64,000 nucleotides of DNA from Marthasterias glacialis (Eukaryota > Echinodermata > Asteroidea > Forcipulatida > Asteriidae). Positions within the stretch are counted from its first letter, which is position 1; each line of letters opens with the position of its first letter. The notes below the pieces were generated by a model that was not told the DNA's origin, did not search any database, and saw only the letters and a program-made list of their open reading frames with translations. The position numbers were made by a program, and so were the translations under genes. The stretch covers positions 9,694,174-9,758,173 of the forward strand of contig OU452223.1 in assembly GCA_911728455.2 (NCBI GenBank), read 5' to 3'. Positions 10,700-23,041 of the stretch are shown piece by piece.

Positions 10700-11484
10700 T
10701 AATATTATATCGGTCTTGCTCATGGGAAAGTCCAGGGGATGCTATTCTTGGCAATACCTGAAAAATGCCCAAGAAGGGAAGGGTTATTAACCCTTGGATT
10801 TACACCTGTGGTTAGCTCTGAAAGAAAAAAAGCCGATAATGTAGGAATTCAAACCTTTGAGTGTCTTTTAAGAAGAACAACTACTGCACTCATCCCCAGA
10901 TTGTATTTGTTATTGTACTCAGGAACAAATGCCTAGATTTAGGTAGGCCCTATTAGTACATTCACAGCACGATTTTCTGTTTCACGCTTTTGCACAAAAC
11001 TATATGAATTATCAGAATAACGTAGAAATACTTCCAATAGGTCCAAAAGTTGACTTTAAGTTGGTGGACCATCTCATAAATTTCTGTATGTATTTATTAC
11101 AGGTGTCTTGCTCAAGAAAAAAAAACACTGCTGCGATCTGCATATTGTATTTACATTCTAATATCTTCGCCACTAGAACTTTGAGTCTGGTGGCAAACAT
11201 ACCTCGAAGAATTAAAAAGTTCAGAAATTTTCCATGCATGTCTTTGATACGGATTGAAAATATTTTGTTATCATCTTTATATTTTTTATAATCTTAGACC
11301 TGATGATGCATTCTTGTTACTCAAAAACTCATTGATAAATGTATACATTCCATAATGAAAACATAAAAAAATATATATAAACGAATCTGTAAGAAAGGAG
11401 TTAACCAGAGTGGGTGCAAATATATTTGGTTTTGCTAAAACCTGCGTACGCTATGAAAGGATGTTTTGTTTACTTTATAGTATT
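10700..11484. other. Intergenic, no recognised element
   Basis: AT-rich sequence without exon-like frames or repeats that I can match elsewhere in the window. Confidence 0.45.
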
Positions 11485-11815
11485 ATAATGATGGACATGT
11501 ATATAGTGCTGGTATCCACCAATTCTGATACCCTTGGTGCTTGAACATTATGACCCCGGTCACTGGGCCATTAATTTTATTCCCTAAACCATCTCAGCTC
11601 CCTTGGGAGTATGCAGTCTGTGATACCAAGTACGTAGTGCACCAAGCTAAAACAATCGCCAATAGAACCACTTCTGCCCTCACAGGTACCCATTTGCTCC
11701 TGGGTGAAGAGAAGCAATTATAGTTAAGTGTCATGACGGGGATTCGAACCCACAACCTGATGACTTGGCCACCAGAGTCGGGTGCGCTGGACCGCTCAGC
11801 CATGACAGGCTTGTG
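11485..11815 (-). mobile_element. tRNA-derived SINE, family B (minus orientation)
   Basis: On the minus strand it starts near 11812 with TGGCTGAGCGG (A box) and, about 60 bp on, GGTTCGAATCCCCGTC (B box). The body is shared with 335-603, including CACAGGTACCCATTTG and TGGGTGAAGAGAAGCA, the latter also in 53572-53702. The element lacks a visible tail. Confidence 0.7.
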
Positions 11816-12229
11816 AAACAGGGCCAAGTTGAAATGACAAAATGGTTGCCATACAGTAATAACATATGCAATTGTTCAGCCCAAAGAAAGCGCAACAACA
11901 GACATCTCATTTTGTAACTTTGAAGTGGAGGTTTAATCTAGAAAATTCAGTTTATCGGAAAACTAATATATTTTAAGAAGGAATAAGAGGATGCACTTTT
12001 TAAACAGTAAAATGATTATTACTATCAGCTGCCATTTTATAAAATGTTTAGAAAATCTATATGAAATTTATGTATTATTGTCTTTTCTTTTTCTTAATTT
12101 TTTTGTAAAGCATAACATCTTTTGCTGGAACAAAAACAAGTTATGAAAATATAATCTGAAAATGTTTGAAAAATTTTTATATTTTTTTCTTCTTTGTTTA
12201 ATTATTCAACATAATTTTGTCAAAGGCCA

Positions 12230-12421
12230 GGGTCCAATTTCATAAAGCCGTTAAACAGAAAATACTGCTTAGCAAATTTCTTTGCTGAGCAAAACATGAG
12301 CAGGGCACCAGTCGCAGTAATGTAAACTTTGTGTTTTTTGGGGTGGTAACCTGTTTCTGCTCAGCAATATTTTTCCTTGCTTAGCTAGTTTTTGTGCCTA
12401 CAAGCTTTATGAAATTGGCCC
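12230..12421. mobile_element. MITE with TTTCATAAAGC terminal inverted repeats
   Basis: Left end GGGTCCAATTTCATAAAGC, right end AGCTTTATGAAATTGGCCC: an imperfect 19-bp terminal inverted repeat enclosing about 190 bp. The interior has repeated GCTTAGCA/TGCTCAGCA words that also pair. The ends resemble the 122-bp palindromic element at 22248-22369. Confidence 0.7.
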
Positions 12422-12429
12422 AGCATCCA

Positions 12430-12745
12430 CACTTTATGTGCCCCAAAAATAATACGTGAAATAACAAACTTGTGAAAGATTAAGCTCAATCGGTCGTCCG
12501 AGTCACGAAAAAGTAGTGGGGAAAAATATACTTCTCAATGTTTTAAGATACCAAGTTTTGAACTTGAGATCATAAAAAATACATTGTTTTACTCTTTCTG
12601 AAAAAGTATAAAAATTCAAAAACATTTCAAGGGAAGTTTTCCACCACGAACATCTTCATACCATGGAAGTTGTGTACAAATCTGTGAACAGTTATATTTT
12701 CACTGTTGTGCATATCCTTCACGAGGCAAACAAGTGTTTTAGTTT
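12430..12745 (+). repeat. Dispersed repeat R3, copy 1
   Basis: About 320 bp with recurring words AACTTGTGAAA, a TTTTCCACCACGAACATCTT motif, CATACCATG and AATCTGTGAACA. Related copies are at 20785-21060 (minus), 32715-33055, 49318-49620 and 52385-52720. The copies are considerably diverged. Confidence 0.55.
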
Positions 12746-13549
12746 TTCATGGGCTTTTTTGCCAGAAGTGCTGCTTATAAACGTGTCTCTTAAGACAAAC
12801 CACATCAAACCAAATAATAAAAAATAAAAAAATTAAGTCAGTATTTTTCAGCACATTTTTAAATTTAGTTTAATATCTTTGGGTGTACAATTATATATAT
12901 TAATTAATAATAAGTAACTACCGCATTCAATTGAACTGGCCTAACTCCCAGTCTTAGTGTGTAAAATCTTGAAATGTTATCATGCTTTAGATTATATCAT
13001 AGGACCTATAAATTATAAAAGCTAAATCATTCATTCCTTCAAAAAGATGTCCTGTTCAAGAAAGGAACAAAATATTCAGTTCTGCTTAAGGATGCACCGT
13101 TACTCTGCCACAGGCTTTCAACTCAGTAATCAGCAGTCGATTTGACGAAGCGCTAAGATCAATCTTAAGATGAGTAAATGTATGAATCAGTCTTAATTGT
13201 TGAGGAAAGTGTGATGTCACGATGCAAATCACTATGCATCTTAAAGTTGGGATGATTCCTAAATTAGGAAGAGTTTGGTGAAATCGACTGGTGGTGAGGG
13301 CATAACAGTACACAACACACCGTGAAGTACTATTATTCTTGTTGTAGTAATAAGTTTTCTGGAAAATATTACATTGTTCTTTAATTTCTGGAGTTGTTTC
13401 TTTCAAGAGGTAGAAAGTACAAGCTTCAAGATTAAATGTCAGGAGTAAAGCTTTTCCTTATAGAAGGTGTATATACTCACGAGTAATAAGTTATCAAAAG
13501 ACAAAATTAAATTTGATGGTTTGCAGGTTTGCAAACATATTGTTTGTAC
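12746..13549. other. Intergenic AT-rich stretch, nothing recognised
   Basis: AT-rich with several A/T runs. A minus-strand open frame of 106 codons (13086-13406) shows no recognisable domain and has the base composition of its surroundings. Confidence 0.45.
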
Positions 13550-13920
13550 TTTACCAATTGTCATAAGAAACACTTCCCGAAGAAATGCTGCCGTCTATTT
13601 ACAAGAATTTCTTTGATTTGGATTTTACTTCAAATAACGAGAGAATATGCACCTATGAACATGGACAAAATTGACAAACAGTGACACCATTATGTACTGG
13701 TTACCCCCAAACTAGAGGTTGTTTTTACTCATATTTTTAAGGGTTTCGAAAATCTCCCAAAAGAAATGTTGCTGTCTATTTATTTAAAATAGTTCCTTTG
13801 ATTTGGCTCTAACTTCCAATAACGGGAGAGAAGGCATCTAACATTAGGGGGGGGGGGATTAGAAGAAAAAAAAAGAAAAAAGACACCATTATATGCTGAA
13901 TTTTTAAAAAATGGAATGCC
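13550..13920 (+). repeat. Diverged two-copy tandem duplication, about 180 bp
   Basis: Blocks around GAAGAAATGCTGCCGTCTAT (13579) and AAAGAAATGTTGCTGTCTAT (13758) start two diverged copies. Each continues through CTTTGATTTGG, an AATAACGAGAGA or AATAACGGGAGA word and GACACCATTATATGC or a similar word. A G-run (about 13849-13857) interrupts the second copy. Confidence 0.6.
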
Positions 13921-13968
13921 TTTTTATTCATGTTTGGTTTGATTTAGATAAATGGAATATCTCTTACA

Positions 13969-14046
13969 GTGGCTGTGTCGTCATGATTATAGCAGGCCTG
14001 TGGTTGTGCATGGAAAAATGGACTCTCACGACACAGCCCCTTTAAA
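13969..14046. mobile_element. Short MITE of the GTGTCGTCATGATTATAG family
   Basis: Starts GTGGCTGTGTCGTCATGAT and ends CGACACAGCCCCTTTAAAG, giving roughly 14-bp inverted ends around an interior with GCAGGCCTGTGG. The longer relative at 22833-23041 has the same ends and interior word. Confidence 0.6.
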
Positions 14047-15845
14047 GTTAACAGGACGACGTTTTCTCCAAACCAAATAATTATTTACCATCCATTCAAC
14101 ACTGTGCACTACTAAAAGACTTTCATCATCCGATTTTGCTGCAACCACGTTGTTTTGTTTTTCATTTTAGGAGGATCGAAAGTCCCTTTTGGTCTGTTCG
14201 AAATTGGTATTCTCTATATCCCTAATGCACAAAGATGGCGGCAACTTGATAAAACTGTTCAATATACAAACAATTGTTGTTTTAATCTTCAGTATTTTAG
14301 CAATTATAAACATTAATGTTTGCAAGCAGACATGTTTGTGTAGAACGTAAACTTGAAAAATGGAAACAATATATCATTTTTTTTATATTAAAAAAATAAT
14401 ATTTTTTATCAATAAGTATATTAATAACAATCAGAATTAAAGTTTATTATTTACGTTGTTTGTATTTTTGTTCATTAAGAGCCTCATGCATGAAAACAAA
14501 TTAAACTAGAGCATAAGTGTGTGTCACTTCAGAAACACTATGGTTGTTGGGGATATTCGTGATGTTGATGACATCACTTACAAAAACATGAAGCTACGTT
14601 TAATGATTCGGGTTCATAATTCATGTTACACTTGCAGAAGTCATGTGTTCAAATCAAAAGCTCCATGAGTTGTAAGTCACTTTTAAAGTCACAGACTCGC
14701 CGTCTCTAACCGAATGATGTCTTATTTTGACAGGGTATTGAAGGTCACTTTTTATCTAGGCGGATAATATTACTTACCTTTTACAAAACAATGCTTACTC
14801 GAATTCATGTTTTCAATTTTGATATGTTGTAACAAACTATGAAAGTATACTTTTTTGCTTTCATCATTGAGATCACAAGGTGGCGCTATAATCTGGGATG
14901 ACATTAAAAACGAGATGTTTGAAGGGGAGTAGGTTATTGGTAACATAACAAATACATACGATGAGAAGATAAAGAAAGAAGAACATCATGTCACCTTACT
15001 CGATAAAATTGATTCTAACACGAGTTTGTAGATAAGTCAATCAAAAAAGCATAATGTGAATGTTTGGAGCCCCACTCGTTATAAATTAAATTGGGAGTAT
15101 TTCTGACGTGTGGAGTTGTCAGTGGTTTTAGCTTGAGAGATCGCATGATTCTCCAAAAGTGCGTACCCTCTTTGAATTACTAATGTATTTATAATCATGC
15201 CAAATCGAGTACAGAAACAACCCCAGACCTTACCCTATAAGTATGGAGATATTATTTTCTACTTCCATGACCCAAGAAAGAAAGAAAAAAAGAAGGAAAC
15301 TCATCAGACACTTTGATGATAGTCTTGAGGCTTTGCCCGGGGAAACATACATAAGTCCATGGATATGATGGGAACATCGGTATTGGTTGAGTTTTCCCCC
15401 CAAGTATTATATGGAGTACCACTTCACAATGAGGACGTTATTTTTTGTTTCCATAAAATATACGTTTGAATTTTAAGTTAAAAATGTGAGAAAACGGTTT
15501 TTCCCATAAGCAGGGTGTGGAGGGGCTGATTCATGCTGGTTCATCGCGACAATCAAAATGGGGTTGGGGTGGGGACGGATCCCTTGATTCCGTCTGACCA
15601 CTTCAGCAAGCAATACCAATTATTCTTGTTCTTGACATTACCAAGAAACTGAGCTATGATTGGGGGGGGGGGTGTCGTGCCATACATTATACCAGACGTC
15701 AAAATACTGTACAAAGGTGGAAAACTTGATGGTGTCGAAGTGGCGCACAGAATAGGCTCCACTGATCTGTCATACTCACACTATGACGCTTGCACCAATT
15801 TCTACCTCCATGCTTGCACGTATGGTGTTATGTGCCATCAAAAGA
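14047..15845. other. Intergenic, no recognised element
   Basis: Low-GC sequence with A/T runs and a G-run at about 15661-15671. No exon-like frames with splice sites or internal matches were found. Confidence 0.45.
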
Positions 15846-15849
15846 AGAA

Positions 15850-15945
15850 GAAAAAAATTCCGTCGCATTTTTTCCGTCGTATTTTTTTTTGCATCGCATT
15901 TTTTTTCAGTCGTATTTTTTTTGTGTCGCATTTTTTTTTATCGGC
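15850..15945 (+). repeat. T-rich degenerate tandem repeat (CGTCGCATTTTTTTT type)
   Basis: About six units of CGTCGCATTTTTTT or CGTCGTATTTTTTT, 15 to 20 bp each, with variable T-run length. Frames open through the block on both strands reflect the repeat, not coding. Confidence 0.8.
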
Positions 15946-16087
15946 CACGTGTCCGTATGTCCATGTGATGATTTTTTGGCTCCGATATTGCAGTGGCGTG
16001 TTGACAACCTCTTCCCAGCCTGTCCCCGCCTGTTGGCTTAAGGCAAACAACAAAAAAACATAAAAGAAAAAAATAATCCGAGCTCGA

Positions 16088-16297
16088 TTGCAAGATTTTA
16101 ACCGAGAAGAATCCCTCGATAAAATGGACAAGAAAAATCTGCAAATCCTGCTTGAATTACTAGAAGGGCTGTTAACAGGCGGGTACACAGTAGCAAGAAA
16201 ACACGAACAAGGCTTGAGACAGGAACAGAATTACAAAAAAGACTACCGTAACTGTATGTTGAAAAGTACTGGTAAAGAATTACCTCATTGGTCATGA
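16088..16297 (+). CDS. Possible small ORF, 69 codons, unidentified
   Basis: An ATG-initiated frame (a second ATG is at 16124) reads MDKKNLQILLELLEGLLTGG and ends KELPHWS. The composition (leucine-rich helix, then charged KHEQGLRQEQNYKKDYR) is more protein-like than neighbouring frames, but no family is recognised. There is no partner exon, and a T-rich repeat lies just upstream. It could be a small gene, a retained exon of an old element, or chance. Confidence 0.25.
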   Translation: MQDFNREESLDKMDKKNLQILLELLEGLLTGGYTVARKHEQGLRQEQNYKKDYRNCMLKSTGKELPHWS

Positions 16298-19200
16298 ATG
16301 TACTTCAAAACCAATGGTACGGAAAATTGCGAAATCATCCATCCGGCAACCTACTGGGCACATTGCCAATGATAGACTCATCTATCCTCTACATCATGTA
16401 AGAAAAGAGAGAGAAGAAATAAAGGTCTACAACGATATTGAAAAAAGATCATGTGTTTAAAATTAATATTGACGCCTTCGGCATTTTGTTCAACCTCCGT
16501 GAAAGTTGACAAAAGTGAAACTTTCATACAGCAGGTTAGGTAGAACACCACTGAACTTATATGTCTTTTTATAAAACAAAACAAAAACAAAAATTAGGAA
16601 AATCGAACATTATTTATTTTCGAGATCATCCTTGATATTTGGCTGAATTAAGCTCCTTGGGGAAAAGACCCCCAAAATAGCCATAAAGTGAGTAGTCATT
16701 GCAAGAACGTTAACGCCCTTGTGCCGTTTTGTAATAGTAGTGGCGCCCCCGGAGTGTCAACTCCCCATTGAGCACAACACAACAAGCCAACGTTGGTGTG
16801 CACAACAAAGGTACCAATGTATCGTAGGTTTATCACACTGTTGAAAGGCATGCACATCCTATGGAGGTACATGTGTACATACGGATGTACCACACATTAA
16901 ACATTCTAATGATTGACACCATTGCTGGGTGACAGCCTAGCTAGACAGCACAGCTGATCGCAGCAACCTCCGCTTTTTCTCGTCATGGAGACCTCTAAAC
17001 ATGGACGAAGTCCTCGGATTAAATAGAAAATGTTCAGGTATGTTGCAGGAGGTTGAAGATGGGACGATGGTTTTAGTAGTGCCGTTTTCGGCCTACATAC
17101 ATAACGGATGTTTACGTTTTTATACACCGTAAGATAAGAATAAGAACATGATCACTGACACTGACAGTCACACTCATACAGTGTGACACGGCTGTAACAT
17201 AATTATTTAATGCCTAAGTATATAGTGATTAGTACTGTACCGTAGTGACTGATAGTGATACTGATAAAGTGATAGTGATCATTCTAGTAATTACATTCAC
17301 GAGTTTGGGAGGCAATATTGTTATTGGGATGGGAAGGCTTGTATTATTTGTTGTTGTTGGTCCACATAATAATATCTGAATATCCACAGAACAAACTGGT
17401 CACACGGTTAAATTTCAACATGTTCAAATCAATGAGTCAATGACAGTCAACGTTTGAGTTTGACAACTTCATTCAATGACCAGCCTCATAAAATCATTTG
17501 TAAAATCGTATTTGATGTAAGTTATGTTATTGTGAAGTTGGCACTTCGCAGTTTAGTTAGTTTATACTTGATTAAGCAGTGAAGACTAGCCCTAAGTAAC
17601 AGAGGAGAGTGATGACTTTAATGTGGCTGATTTTTTTATTTCAAACACTTTTGCCCATCCCATTAAAGCTGTGGTGTGGATACCCTGCTGCTTGAACATG
17701 AAGACTGAAGTTGGTAGGCTAAAGTATAACGTTATAATTTATAAATATTCTGAGAAACTGTGTCGACCTTGGACTGAAAGTGCATTTTTCTAAATTACAC
17801 ATTGCCATTAAGCTTAATATCATGTACTTAATACTAATAGACCTTTATGTGTCTTTGATGTCATGAGTCCCATAGAGATATGTACAACAGCGTCCTCAAT
17901 AAGGTCAAAACGACCGTAAGTTTACTGTAGGAAAACGGCTGTGCATCCCCTCTTAAAAAATGTCAAAGCACTATCTGTAATCAGCTTGTAACACTACAGT
18001 TCAAGAGGACTTCAGAAGAAAGATACACCTTGGTGGCTTGAAAAGATGGTATTCATGTTGAACATAAATTGAGGCAGCATCTAATGTTTAAGTCAGGACA
18101 TTTTTGGCAAACTTTTCCCTTTTCACTGTTTTGATTTTGAGTCATAGTTGATTCTGTTAATCCGATTGCTTCTCGAATGAATACTACGCTACCTGAAGTT
18201 CAAGAATGGTAAAATTCATTTACATGCACAAATTGCACCATCTAGAACTACTACTAGACATTCAGTGTTCATAAAAACGAAGAACGAGGGGATTTCAATA
18301 GTGGAAAAAAGAATCATTGATTGGTTAACATTAAAAAGGATAGTTATAATCAAAATTCTACCCGAAAATTTGTCGTAAACCTTATTATAACAACCATTAT
18401 CAAAAAACCAAACCAAATTGTCTATAGACCTCCAACAATATTTATTTTCAACTCGTGGAAAGGTCAAAATTGTGTCATATGTATGTAGATGAAATGAACC
18501 ACTATCTACATGTATAATTTACAAAACGATGCAACAATTCTGAATTTATGTTATAATTTTTTGATAAAAATCTTTGATTTAATGTAATTTGAAACCCGAT
18601 GACATCATCATGACATAATTTGTTTGAGAGACTAAGTCAAGTCATAAGCTACAATCTTGTGACAAGTTAAGACTATCGACCATCAAAATTTGTGTACAAA
18701 ACCTACATATACATGTATGATTTGGGTCGGAAAGAAAAAGAAAAAAAAACCCATTAAACATTAAAAATCTTGATGAAAACAAAAGGCATTTTGGCTGCAG
18801 GGCTGAAATCCCTAATAAGAAAACTTGCCACTCAGTTTTTGTTATTATTATTTTTTTTCATATTTACCCGTGATCACCATTTTTCACCAAAAAAAATCTT
18901 GTGCGAGCGTCCGTCTCATTCAACTTGGGGCTCATGTACAATACGTGTACATTATTGTTAGATTCTTGTATCAGGATCAATGATCACCATTTGTTGCCAT
19001 AATTATTGACTGGATCTATGTAGGCTCTCTCAGTGCGTATGTATGTGTAGTCTGTAAACATTGTCTACGTGCATGTCTGTCCAGTCAGGGGGGCTTTCAT
19101 ATAAATAAAAAAAAGCCTTTGTACATTCTACCATAGAGAAATCACAAATCACTGGGAAGTGCGTGGTGCTGGGTGGTAGTAGAAATACTTGAACTGGAAA

Positions 19201-20426
19201 ATTTTCCGTTATTTACATGTCTGTCATTCTGCCAAGTTGGGGTAAACAACTTTCAACATTTGATCAACACAGTGTTGATGATGCTCTTAAAAAGTCTGAA
19301 ATTTTTAGTCTGTCGGATCTTTCAACTAGTTCCTGTTTTTTTTCCGCCTAAAAGCCCTACACTACCAGGAAGGTTAACAAACTTTTTTCACTCTAAGTGA
19401 ATTTCTAATTGTAGCATAAATCCACAAATGGAAAAGTTAATACATGGTTCTGATGGATTCTACATTTTAAACACCCAAAACTATAATCTGGAATACGTGT
19501 AGACGTACGTATACAATGTGCATGGGGAAAAAAACCCTGCAAACCTTGTCTTTAAATGATTTATTCATAATGTTTATGTACATGAACACATGTACATGTA
19601 GAACTATGTACTATGTACAATGTATCTCCACACAGTTTGAAAAGAAAAACTTTTCAGTATTTAAGATCATGTGTTCATAGGTTGTTCAAAATCATCCCTC
19701 ATTTTTTGAGTGAATATTCATTAAATGTGAACAGTGTATTTTCACAACTGCAATTTTTTATGAAAAAAATTGGTTTCCTGTCCAGCAGGTGGGTGAACAA
19801 AAATCCCAGTAGGGAGGAAGGAAAATATGTATAATAAAAGAAAATCCCCAAATTGAAATGGAGCGCACTTAAGTTTCAAATGAGTTTACATCAGTGCAAT
19901 TATTTATGCTTTACAATATATGTATTTGTATATATGTATTTATGTATGTATGTAACATATGCATTTAAGATATGGCGTCAATTGCAAGTAAACATTGAGC
20001 TATAATTAAGAGTTTAAAAAAATCGTTTACACGACCGTGCCTGTGATAACTACATTGCCTTTTCATCACAGCATTTTCGCCTGAGTTTACAGTACACATA
20101 ACACATGGGATCAATAACATGAACCACACACTACATTTTTTTACAAATTAGTGCCGCAAGTTTTTGTTTAATTTAATTACCCGTTATGTTTGGTCTACCG
20201 TCCCTGTTTAAACTGAACCAGATCTCAATATAATGTACTGTGTACATACTTCTACATTGTACATCCCTGTGCTTGTACATTGTACATTGTGATTCGTATT
20301 ACAATGCATAATGTACATTCACTTCAGCCAAAAAAAACGATGCGTCATTAACATAGTCAAAACAGTTTAGTCTACACTGTAGATCAATGATAAGCAATTT
20401 TAGGGTGAACATAGACAAATTAACTT
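16298..20426. other. Intergenic, 4.1 kb without recognised genes
   Basis: The sequence is AT-rich with short palindromic TACATGTA-type words, short GACAGTCA/TGACACTG patches near 17150-17280, and no frame that looks like an exon. I see nothing else I can support. Confidence 0.45.
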
Positions 20427-20478
20427 GGATGGGATTTGAACCTGTAACCTCTGGGTTAACGTGCCAGTGCTCTACCTA
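20427..20478 (-). mobile_element. tRNA-like SINE head (minus orientation)
   Basis: On the minus strand GTAGAGCACTGGCACG (A-box-like) precedes AGGTTACAGGTTCAAATCCC (B-box-like). Only the tRNA-like head is clear; the body cannot be delimited. Confidence 0.45.
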
Positions 20479-20733
20479 CATTTGTAGCCCTTCATGTTGA
20501 TGGTCTGACTGACTGGGCAGTTTTCCAGTCAGTGTCCCATGTGGTTTATTACTTGATAAATGATAATCAGAATGTTTCTGTAAAGAAAATGATGCAAGTT
20601 TAGCTATAGTGAATTTTTTCTGTAAAATTTTAGATGCCTTGGGCAAAATGTTTTGGTGACATCCTCTCACATGATAAGGGACTGCACCTACTGTTCTGGT
20701 TTGAAATCAGCTTATCACCATGACCACAGAAAT

Positions 20734-21705
20734 GGGTCATTATTTGAATTAGGGGGCCAGTGACAAAAATACACATTCCCATACTCTAAAGTCCCAGCTC
20801 AACATTGGTAAGAAGAAAAACATAAATGTTCACAGATTTACATGGTATAAAGATAATGATGGTAGCAAACTTTCCTTTAAATATTTCTTCCTGAAGTGTT
20901 ATCGTTTTTAAATAATAAATGAAATAAGATCCAAAATTAGTTTTCACCTCCGGGAGACAAAAACTCTGCCTACATAGGAATGCATACAACAATACTGATT
21001 GCATTTTTACTGTTTTCTCGCAAATGAAACAACGAAACACTTTGGTGTCCCCCATTTACTCGTGAAATCTCAGTCCTACTATTGAGTGTATCATCCATAT
21101 GAGCTGTTACATCTGTACACATTTGATGGATAGGGCCTAAGTTTGGCCTGTACTTTGTTTTAAAGTACAGAGAAATTGTATAGAGAAATTTAAGAAAACA
21201 AAAATATGGTCATTTTAAATTTTGACATGATACAGTGTACCACTTTGGTGTTCACCCAAATGTTTATGCTTTGAAACTTCGCAGTTACATTGAAACTGCT
21301 TGCCCCAACAAAGTTACACACAAACTTTGTTTTGCACCTCAAAAATGAGATAAAAACACTGAATAGACTAATCAGTTGAATTTTTAGCTTAAAATTGACA
21401 AATTTGTCGAAAGTTAGACACTGAAATGGTATGAAACAGATTCTAGTGTGGTCTTAATTATGAAAGCATTTTAGTGGCCCCTTTTACACGTGAAACCCAT
21501 ACGTTTTGAAGAATGACATTTTTATAGGGTGTAAATGATTCTTGCTAAACTCTAAAAAAAAACTTACGTAGCATTGTTTTAAAGAAACTTGTTAATATGA
21601 CAATTAAAAAATGGTTTTACACAATGAAAGATGATTTTTGAATTGATGGACTTAAATGTACAATGTACATGTCACAAACTGGCCCCCTAATTTAAAGAGT
21701 GACCC
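20734..21705. mobile_element. 972-bp element with 28-bp terminal inverted repeats
   Basis: The left end GGGTCATTATTTGAATTAGG, continuing GGGCCAGT, matches the reverse complement of the right end (AACTGGCCCCCTAATTTAAA, then GAGTGACCC) with a few mismatches. The interior has no transposase frame but contains a minus-orientation copy of R3 (about 20785-21060). It is best read as a non-autonomous DNA transposon, which makes R3 copies elsewhere possible truncated members. Confidence 0.75.
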
Positions 21706-22079
21706 AAATAAAATGTTGGACTGCAGTTCACAAGTTTCTTTTCCCTTTCCCAAAAGTGTATTATATTGATACGTGGTGTAGGTTTAAATTAAGTTTTGTA
21801 AATTTTAATACATTGTAATTGTGACACAGCAGCTGTGGATAGTCAGTCAGGAATTCAAACTGAGTATTCTTTTTTGGGAACGAACAAGACAATGACATCA
21901 TTCAAACAAATCTAACACGCAAACACTGACATTAGCTTACATTATAATGCACTGTACATCTTTCCTTGTTGTTTTGTGTACACACATGTTCATAAACCAA
22001 TGTAATTTTGTTTGTAAACAAACACTGTCATGACAGTAGACCTAATTTGTGACCTACATTCCAGGACATTTCCTGACGG
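21706..22079. other. Intergenic, no recognised element
   Basis: AT-rich sequence. No repeats or exon-like frames were identified. Confidence 0.4.
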
Positions 22080-22220
22080 GTGCTGTACATGTACTTGTAT
22101 AATGTGTACACTTGTGTACATGATGTAATTATGTACATGGCTTGTTATTTGTACAGGAAGTTTACATGCAGTACATGTACATGCAATACATGCATGTATG
22201 TACATGTACATGTATGTAAC
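22080..22220. repeat. TACATGTA-rich patch
   Basis: Densely packed TGTACATG, TACATGCA and ACATGTAC words, many self-complementary. The same words recur across the window, for example near 33390-33440, 28660 and 46220, more often than base composition alone would suggest. Confidence 0.7.
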
Positions 22221-22247
22221 ATTTGCACAAGTTGACCCAATTTACCT

Positions 22248-22369
22248 GGGCCCAATTTCATGGCTCTGCTTACCGCAGAATTCTGCGCTTACGGGCGCCC
22301 TTTAAAGCACGCGATTCTATGGGCCGTAAGCGCTGAATTCTGTGGTAAGCAGAGCCATGAAATTGGGCC
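22248..22369. mobile_element. 122-bp palindromic MITE
   Basis: Nearly the whole element is an inverted repeat. GGGCCCAATTTCATGGCTCT runs to GCTTACCGCAGAATTC on the left and is matched by GAATTCTGTGGTAAGCAGAG through to AAATTGGGCCC on the right, around a short centre. The end GGGYCCAATTTCAT is shared with 12230-12421. Confidence 0.85.
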
Positions 22370-22832
22370 CTGACATCATCATTGACATTGGTTGCGCCAT
22401 TTTGGGAGTCAATGTCCCTGTGTGTTGTTCAGTGCGTAGTGCATATTAGGCGACTCTGCATTTCATTGTAGGCTACACTGTTCATGTAAACGCTTACCCT
22501 AATTTGTCTATGTGCAGTTTGACTCCTAAAATGGCGAGCATGGCACACAGTGGCCACATAAGACATTAGAGCAAGGGGTCAATACAAGTGCGCTACATGA
22601 TCATACAATAGTATACCCTAAGATTAAATTTCATAAACTGAAGAACTGTACAAAATGTTAAAACATGATATCTGCTGTGCATTTCTCTCTTCTGTTTTTT
22701 GTTGTTGTTCCCTCTCATGTACACAAACTATGCATATTACATGTTTGTGAAGCGTATAATATAACACTGCACACTTGGGTTACATTTACACTGTAGAAGC
22801 CATCTTGTTTTCGTTTTTGTTTTTTTTTTACA

Positions 22833-23041
22833 TTAAAAGGGGCAGTGTCGTCATGATTATAGGAGTAAATGGAATAACCCAGTTACTATGTGTGCGTGCG
22901 TGCTGGCGGTGACATCACAGTTTGACAAAGACGGCGCCCTTTGTGATTTGACTGCAAGAGTGCAGTATCTGGGTGAGAGTTCATCTTTGCACAGCCACAG
23001 GCCTGCTATTACTTGTATCATGACAACACAGTCCCTTTAAA
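22833..23041. mobile_element. 209-bp MITE, AAAGGGACTGTGTCGTCATGAT ends
   Basis: The left end TTAAAAGGGGCAGTGTCGTC (then ATGATTATAG) is the inverse of the right end (TATCATGACAACACAGTCCC, then TTTAAAG), giving about 30-bp terminal inverted repeats. A 78-bp relative lies at 13969-14046. Confidence 0.8.

Noticed and set aside
15656..16063. 135-codon plus frame and overlapping frames
   Set aside because: They run through the T-rich degenerate repeat and poly-G tract; composition rather than coding explains them.
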